From Lojkania enalia (Eukaryota > Ascomycota > Dothideomycetes > Pleosporales): a stretch of 12,860 bases of DNA. A program made the position numbers and the translations under genes. The stretch covers positions 27,354-40,213 of the forward strand of contig ML986789.1 of assembly GCA_010094045.1 (NCBI GenBank), given 5' to 3'. Below, one piece after another: positions 7,359 to 12,860 of this stretch. Position 1 is the first letter of the stretch, and every line of letters begins with the position of its first letter. The notes under the pieces are model-generated. The model was given only the letters and a program-made list of their open reading frames with translations, searched no databases and was not told the DNA's origin.

Positions 7359-8688
7359 ATGGCGAAGCAATCGTATTCAAGGTGCCACCAACAAAAAGTT
7401 TCATATGTCCAGAAAGTCAGGAAAAATGGACCTGGTTACATTTCGAATACGTCGATTGGGGGCCTATCACAAATAGAGCAATTGAAGAAGGATTTAAGCA
7501 TGAAGAAAAATATCGTGATTATTAGTAGAGCCGGAATTTCTACTAATGCAGGCGGTAAGTTTTAAACCCAATCATTTCCACTAGAATAGAATCCTAATTT
7601 AGCCATAGTAGACGACTTTCGTAGTTTTTTAAGGACTAGAATATCAAGCCGAAACCTGTTCCACTCATCTGCATACTGCATCCCTAAACGAGCTACCCAG
7701 TTGCACAACCAGCTGTTAACTATATTTAAATCCGCTTCAACCTCTAGCTCCACATCATTTAACCGCCTCATAGAAGCATAGGCTCAGTATGGTCGCGTAC
7801 GACGACATTACACCTAAAACATCGACTGCCGCAGCGATAGACTTCCTTCACTATCTCAGAGAACCATAATACTTCACGGTCGGGTCGACGCGCTTAGATG
7901 TAGTATTCGTCCTCAGCATACTTTTCGTATTACAGTAGAATCATTCCCTCAACTAGTAAATAAGCGCTGTCCGATTTGCGAAAAAGAGTAGAAGCTGCGA
8001 GAGCTGGAGGGTAGACAACACTCTACAGGTAGCCTTCGATCAAACGTACTACTTTATGGAGAATACAATCCCGAGGAGTTAGAGATATTAGCAGCTTTTA
8101 ATAATAATCTACATCAACCCGTTGACGCAGTCATTATTATAGGAATAAGGTTAGGGGTTGGTAGTTTAGGGGGCTTTATGGAGAAGCTCTACGAAAAGGC
8201 AAGGCCAGGCAACAAGAAATGCTTAACGGTATAGGTCCACCGGGAGCCTCCAAAGTTTAGAGAAGATTTCAAGATAGCCTATCAATTTCTCGGCAATTGT
8301 AATAAATTTGCGTTAGCCGTGTCAGCATAGGAGCAACATATTATTAGTCCTTAACGGCGGCGTATTTATTTATTTTATCTTTTGCTGTTATAATGAAGTG
8401 CTTCCCATAGTAGTAGACGGTTAGGTATCGGAGGCCGCAGTAACTGCGTCGGATTCGCGACAAAATGCATTAGAGGTTGCAGAAACTACACCAGAGGTCA
8501 TGGTAACTGCTCTAGCGGTCAAGGCTAGTCTGCTAATACTAATAGGTAAAGAAAACTTAGTCGAAAGTGCAAGAGTACTGCGCTAGAAGCAGAGGCTAGA
8601 AGTAGAGGCAGAATAGGTTTACAAAATTATTATTAACTTAGGAGGCCTCAGGAAATTTCAGCGCATTAAGAAGTTAAAATATACTTAA
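7359..8688 (+). pseudogene. Sirtuin (Sir2-family NAD-dependent deacylase), three exons, broken
   Basis: Sirtuins remove acyl groups from lysines using NAD. Exon 1 (7359-7554) ends KKNIVIISRAGISTNAG, the GAGIS NAD motif with its first Gly changed to Arg. Intron 1 is 7555-7602 (48 nt, GTAAGT...TTTAG, phase 1). Exon 2 (7603-8361) reads DDFRSF (residues 69-74) and RRHYT*NIDC (the Gln of TQN is TAA). It continues with the catalytic His in LHGRVDALRC (His157), the Zn pair CPIC (188-191; the partner pair reads CSIR, one Cys lost), LLYGEYNPEE, and AVIIIGIRLGVGS for GTS-type NAD binding. A second intron 8362-8410 (49 nt, GTATTT...CATAG) keeps phase into exon 3 (8411-8688). That exon adds a roughly 90-residue tail (SEAAVTASDSRQNALEVAET ... 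LGGLRKFQRIKKLKYT) unknown to me. Stops: TAG 7779, TAA 7815, TAG 7989, 8232, 8328, TAA 8352, TAG 8422, 8584, 8614. There are no frameshifts. The gene could instead end at 8328. Confidence 0.85.
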
Positions 8689-8990
8689 TCTTGATGTATC
8701 TATACTTTGTCTCTCGGCCCAGGAACGGACATTACTTATGTCAATAGATGCATTAATGTGTTTAAAGCTATACATGGTTCGCAACCTCCCCCATTTGCTT
8801 TTTTTTTCTAAGAGTACGTAACTTTGTAAGTAGGAGGGGGTGGAGACTGTATAGGGTGGTATAGATGGATGTATTAATGAGGTCCCTTGACCTCTCGGTC
8901 AAGGTACGGCGGGGGAATATAGAGTACATAAGACTGCTTAGTCAAGGGCTGCACAGTTGACCAGGCACATAACCTGAGCTTACAACCTTA
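8689..8990. other. Intergenic, no gene seen; 3' flank of Sir2
   Basis: AT-rich sequence with a T9 tract (about 8801-8809) and G-rich runs (gtaggagggggtgg near 8831; cggcggggg near 8907). I see no open frame of interest on either strand. The only structured element is the hairpin at 8885-8904. Confidence 0.5.
8885..8904. repeat. Perfect 8-bp hairpin CCTTGACC-TCTC-GGTCAAGG
   Basis: An exact inverted repeat with a 4-base loop lies about 200 bp past the Sir2 stop. It could be a protein-binding palindrome or mere chance. Eukaryotic genes do not need hairpin terminators, so I do not call it one. Confidence 0.6.
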
Positions 8991-9122
8991 AGTCAGATAG
9001 GCCCTAATAAATGGAGGAAAACTGCGTTGATTGTAATCTAATTATCGGGAGAAAGCTACTTATATAGCCCTAGACCTGCTAAGGGGCTAACTATAAACAG
9101 TCTAAGGTCTCTCACTGCGTAG
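8991..9122 (+). pseudogene. Short conserved peptide module, copy 2 (degenerate)
   Basis: This stretch reads SQIGPNKWRKTALIVI, TAA (9039), LSGESYLYSPRPAKGLTINS, LRSLTA and TAG (9120). It corresponds to the module at 3156-3305 (KTASID*KCETCYIYIPGPAKGLTVNSLA), with one codon of length difference, a stop at nearly the same place, and several silent third-base differences. DNA-level similarity is also visible around ggaaaactgcgt and cctgcYaaggggYtaact. There is no Met at its beginning and no recognised domain. It may be a dispersed fragment of the same gene family or of an unnamed transposon. Confidence 0.35.
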
Positions 9123-10234
9123 CAAGATACACCGTGTAGCGAGACAAATAAGGGGCACTTTAACATTCAGCAACTGTAAAGCTTATACGCACGACGAATA
9201 TTGCTATAATTTAACGAAAATAATCTGCTACAGGTAATTCTGAATATCTATGTTCTACTTTACCTGAAAACTACATTTGCATCGTCGCTTCAGCGCCCGA
9301 TTTGAACAGCGCCTTATATTGTGACACACATACTTCCCTACTCATAGCACCAACCTTAAGCCTATTTTTGCTCCGATTCTTTATAGAATAGCCTTATCCT
9401 ACCCTTACAACTATACTCTGATACTAGGAAGTTATTATCAGCTCTATGCTCGCTGCGGGGCGCAGTTTCATGCGGCGCCGCCCCGTTAATTAGTACTTCT
9501 AGCAGAAGCGAACCACCGATTTAGGCTAATACGAGATGACCCTGCACCGCTTACCACATACGCTGGTGGATATTTTATTGGAAGATATGTGGCTGTGCCA
9601 GTTGCACAAGCCATCGGATTATCGTTAAATCCCGACTTGGGATTGGGAGTAGCAGTAAAACTTAGGCCAGGCGCTTATTTAGTTAGCTAATACGCTTCTA
9701 GCGTCGAAACCAGCTTTAATATAGCGATCTAGTCCTACGCACAGCGATACCTATATCATGATATAGGACTATACCATCGCGCCCGCCCCCGAGTGCCGAG
9801 ATCCACTATTATCCCTCCCGCTGACTAATAGAACGACCTAATCGAGCCTAACACATCCTTATACTTCTCAAGTCGGCATGCCGATTCCTAGACCAAGCCG
9901 CAGCGACCTCTAGTCCCAGCTCGTTAAAGGGGAATACGATGTGATAGAAATGATATAAGCTAAGATAAAGCTGAGATAAAGCGCAGTAGGCCTAGAAATC
10001 GAAGCCTACGCTTCGGCATGTGGGTTCAACCAAGCCTTACTAGCAAATCGCTGTCTTTATAAGCATATACGAAGGTGGAAAGGCTCTGCATGCTTTGGTG
10101 ATACAGCTGTCGTACATTTAAACGACCAGCGGCTCCTTACATAAGCCCTGCAACCTTTAGGGCCGTAGAGATATGCTTTAGTATGACCTCCGACAGTTAT
10201 AAGGATTTGGATCGTTCATATTTGTGAGGGATGA
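9123..10234 (+). other. Unassigned relic sequence, possible decayed coding
   Basis: No frame is open for long here, but two plus frames contain protein-like pieces. One (codons from 9241) has YAGGYFIGRYVAVPVAQAIG and LSLNPDLGLGVAVKLRPGAY at about 9559-9679. The other (codons from 9242) has SQLVKGEYDVIEMI, LEIEAYASACGFNQALLANR and HIRRWKGSACFGDTAVVHLN at about 9914-10129, ending TGA 10232-10234. The stop density in the second frame is no lower than chance, so readability alone proves little. I name no function. A GC-rich inverted repeat (CGGGGCG ... CGCCCCG, about 9455-9485) and a perfect palindrome (9750-9767) lie inside. Confidence 0.25.
9750..9767. repeat. 18-bp perfect palindrome CCTATATCATGATATAGG, nested
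   Basis: The sequence is its own reverse complement. A second inverted pair, TAGTCCTA (9730-9737) and TAGGACTA (9764-9771), overlaps its right half, so two alternative hairpins are possible. No linked gene or function is apparent. Confidence 0.7.
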
Positions 10235-10740
10235 GTACTAGTAGAGTTTTGGTTTGGCCATGCTTGGTATAATTCTACACTATCTAGAGCTGCATACAAC
10301 ACTCTTCTCTTCAGCCATATATATAAACCATCGCCTCCGGCGCAAGGGTATAGCAGGAGCGTGTCGGCCATCCTCCGCTAGCGGGATCGAATTGTTCATG
10401 CAGGTCGTAGCTTCGCCTCTTGCCACCACACCAGTGCCGTCAAGCCCTGTTACGCCACAATCTGGCTGTGCAAGCACTCGACTTAACGGCCTCAGCCTAA
10501 TGCAGCTTCTTCACAAAAACCTAAATACACGCATCAGCAGTATTGCACTGTTGCTCCCTAATACAATTCTCATGTAAATATCAACTCATAAACAACACCT
10601 GTGCATTTACTAACTTAAAAGCTCAGCCAGATAAGAACAGCAATTGATTTGCTGTGCTCGCGCTACTAGCTAGGCTGCCACAATCGAGGTCAACCGAGCC
10701 TTCTTCCTTCCGCTTATTCTACTCAACCTGATGCTAGACG
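10235..10740 (+). other. Upstream region and leader of the HET-NACHT gene
   Basis: A frame at 10254-10577 is open for 107 codons from a TTG (first ATG 10260) but shows no domain and has a competing open minus frame, so I do not call a gene. The 60 bases before 10741 are pyrimidine-rich (ccttcttccttccgcttattc), like a fungal leader. An out-of-frame ATG at 10731 lies just ahead of the proposed start. Confidence 0.35.
10318..10327 (+). promoter_or_regulatory. TATA-box-like TATATATAAA
   Basis: gccatatatataaaccatcg lies about 415 bp before the HET-NACHT ATG. The distance would require a long leader or a leader intron, so the link is weak. Confidence 0.25.
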
Positions 10741-12860
10741 ATGCGCCTTTTATAATGCGGCGGTGCCGGCGGATACCATCTTACGGAGCCTTTGCCAAAC
10801 GATAATGCAATTCCTCGCTATGCGATTCTCTCGCATACATGGGGAGCGGACTCTGATGAGGTCACCTTCAATGACTTGACAAATGGCACTGGCACGGATA
10901 AATCTGGGTATGAGAAGATTCGGTTTTGCGCAGAGCAAGCCAAGCAAGATAGCTTAGACCACTTCTAGATTAACACCTGTTGTATTAACAAGGAAAACAA
11001 GGCTGAGCTGTCGCATGCTATCAACTCCATGTTTCGCTGGTATCGCAACGCTGCTCGGTGCTATGTCTATCTGTCAGATGTCTCGACAGATAAGCGGAAG
11101 GCAAATAGTGATATTTCTGAGTGGGAGTCTGCCTTTCGAAGAAGCAAATGGTTCACTCGAGGCTGGACACTTTAAGAGCTTCTTACACCTCGTTCAGTCG
11201 AATTCTTTTCCCAGCGATATAAGCGACTCGGCGATAAAGATTCCCTTCGATTACAGATACATGCGATAACTGGCATTCCAGAGCGAGCGCTTGAAGGTGA
11301 ACCGCTGTCGCACTTTAGCGTTAACGATCGCTTATCATGGATGGAGAAACGCCAGACTAAGTACGAAGAAGATAAGGTATACTCGTTGCTAGGAATTTTT
11401 GGAGTTTATATATCTCCCTTCTACGGCGAAGGGATGGCGAGAGCATTAACTCGACTCCAAGACGAGATTAAGAAGCTGGAGGAGTGTACGAGAGACTTAT
11501 ACGTTACTAATCCCCGACGGGACAAAGCGCGTATTAAGGAGACTAAGGGCGGGCTACTTAAGGAGTCGTACTACTGGATTCTCTAAAACCCAAGCTTCCT
11601 CTATTAGCGTAATAACCCGCAAAGCCGGCTGCTGTGGATTAAAGGCAATCCTGGCAAAGGCAAGACTATACTGCTCTACGGCATCATCAACGAGCTGAGC
11701 AAGTCGACGGCCAAGATAACCCTACTCTCGTACTTCTTCAATCAGGCCACTAACTCGCGCATTAACAGTACAACGGCTGTACTACGGGGTCTCCTGTTCA
11801 TGCTTATCAACCAGCAGCTAGTGCTCATCTCGCATCTGCGGAAGAAGCACAACTAGATAGGCAAAGCGCTCTTCGAAGATGCTAATACCTGGGTTATCTT
11901 ATGTAAGATTTTCACGGATATCCTGCAAGACTTAACCTTGGACAATATATACTTCTTCATCGATGCGCTCGACGAATGCGTAAAGGATCTAGAGAAGCTA
12001 CTGGCCTTTATTATGCAGAAGTTGTCTCTATCACCTCGTATTAAGTAGATACTAACGAGTCATAACTATGCTAACATCGAGCAGCGACTACGACTCGACA
12101 GTTCTAGAGCGAGGCTAAGTCTTGAGCTAAAGGAAAATGCTGCACAAGTCTCGCGTGCTGTTAATACTTATATCAACTATTGCCTTACAGAATTGGAACA
12201 GATTCAGCATAATCAGTCACTCTAATCATTAGTTCAAGAGAAGATGCAGCAGAAGGCAAACGGCACGTTCCTCTAGGTGTCTCTAGTCATGAAAGAGCTT
12301 AAAGATGCACAGCCCTAGGAGGTAGTATAGGTCCTCGAAGAAGTCCCGACAGAGCTAACAGACGTATATAGACAGATGATGGGGCATATCAAGCAGTTGA
12401 AGCGCCGGAACCCAGAACTGTACTGTCAAATTCTCTCCACTGTCGTCACTACGCACCGTCCGCTACATCTATAAGAGCTTTCCATTTTAGCAGACTTGCC
12501 CGATCAAGGGTCTAATGTAGAGCAAACGACTGTGGCAATAGTAAATATGTGTGGTTCATTTCTTACATTGCAGAAAGATCATGTATACGTCATTTACCAG
12601 TCAGCTAGGGATTTCTTATCGGATGAAGCGGCCGTTAGCGTGTTCCCGTCCGGGACTGGGAAGGTCCACCGAGACATCTTTTCCAGATCTATCCAGGTCA
12701 TGTCCAGAAATCTCCAGCAAGATATGTATCAGCTGGATGCGCTAGGATACCCTGTCGAGCAGGTACAACAGCCTAAGCCTAATCCGCTAGCGGCGTTGCG
12801 GTACTTATATATCTACTAGATCGACCACCTCTGCGAATGGATTTCTAACTCTTTAACATA
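10741..12860 (+). pseudogene. HET-NACHT NLR-type incompatibility protein, 5' part, multiple stops
   Basis: One frame runs from ATG 10741 (MRLL, typical for the family) to the window end, 706 codons, with no frameshift. The HET domain shows IPRYAILSHTWGADSDEVTF (25-44), *INTCCIN in place of the canonical WIDTCCID (76-83), YVYLSDVS, RGWTL*ELL for RGWTLQELL (140-148) and EDKVYSLLGIFGV (210-222). The NACHT domain follows: RLLWIKG then P-loop GNPGKGKT (302-309), Walker B FFIDALDEC (405-413), QKANGTFL*VSLVMKEL, and ALRYLYIY*IDHLCEW near the end. WD40 or other repeats usually come next, outside the window. HET executes cell death when NACHT oligomerises after the repeats sense non-self. Stops: TAA 10753, TAG 10966, TAA 11173, TAA 11584, TAG 11605, 11854, 12046, TAA 12223, TAG 12274, 12316, 12328, TAA 12472, TAG 12817. 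Asp-to-Asn changes near the HET motif are also G-to-A. The gene is non-functional as it stands. Confidence 0.95.

Noticed and set aside
7195..7476. 93-codon plus frame overlapping Sir2 exon 1
   Set aside because: It overlaps the frame that leads directly into the GAGIS motif and shows no domain; it is a shadow. The third frame also reads protein-like but ends in stops and has no homology that I recognise.
10750..10947. Minus-strand 65-codon frame
   Set aside because: It lies opposite the HET domain, which is secure on the + strand.
11015..11269. 84-codon plus frame
   Set aside because: It is out of phase with the HET domain over the same bases.
10741..12860. Genetic code change with TAG (or all stops) read as Trp
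   Set aside because: About as many Trp positions still use TGG, one stop is a clear former Gln, TAA and TGA occur too, and the minus gene has stops at Gln/Arg. Hypermutation explains it without recoding.

Overview
The window looks like a decayed accessory stretch of a filamentous ascomycete (Pezizomycotina) chromosome. The evidence is a HET-NACHT gene of the kind found only in these fungi, a fungal Sir2 gene and a class III aminotransferase gene with introns of 48-53 nt, and the 3' ends of a Tad-like LINE. Almost every gene is broken by in-frame stops with few frameshifts, which is what C:G-to-T:A hypermutation (RIP, repeat-induced point mutation) leaves.

Layout. 1-976: the 3' part of a LINE on the + strand (RNase H and C-terminal zinc knuckle). 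1119-1477: a foldback element with 26-27 bp terminal inverted repeats around a tandem array of alternating 31- and 28-bp units. 1548-1631: four 21-bp tandem repeats. 1660-2187: a second, 5'-truncated copy of the same LINE in opposite orientation, making a 528-bp inverted repeat with the first. 2296-2479: 33-36 bp repeats with an acidic Ser-rich + frame. 2475-3030 (-): a class III aminotransferase pseudogene that keeps a clean 53-nt intron. 3156-3305: a short conserved peptide module that recurs, degenerate, at 8991-9122. 3338-4333 (-): a complete-length gene for a fungal F-box-like protein broken by three stops. 4899-6455 (+): the relic of an unrecognised split gene with a strongly hydrophobic segment. 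7359-8688 (+): a three-exon sirtuin pseudogene. 8689-10740: mostly unassignable sequence. 10741-12860 (+): a HET-NACHT NLR-type pseudogene running off the window.

The broken genes show no sign of forming a working pathway. The HET-NACHT gene belongs to the fungal heterokaryon-incompatibility / innate-immunity NLR repertoire, and fungal genomes carry such genes in variable, transposon-rich regions like this one. The most interesting signal is mutational. In + strand genes the stops sit where Trp (TGG) is expected, while in - strand genes they sit where Gln or Arg (CAA, CAG, CGA) is expected. Both are the same change on one DNA strand (+ G to A, - C to T), so the mutation looks strand-asymmetric over the whole window.
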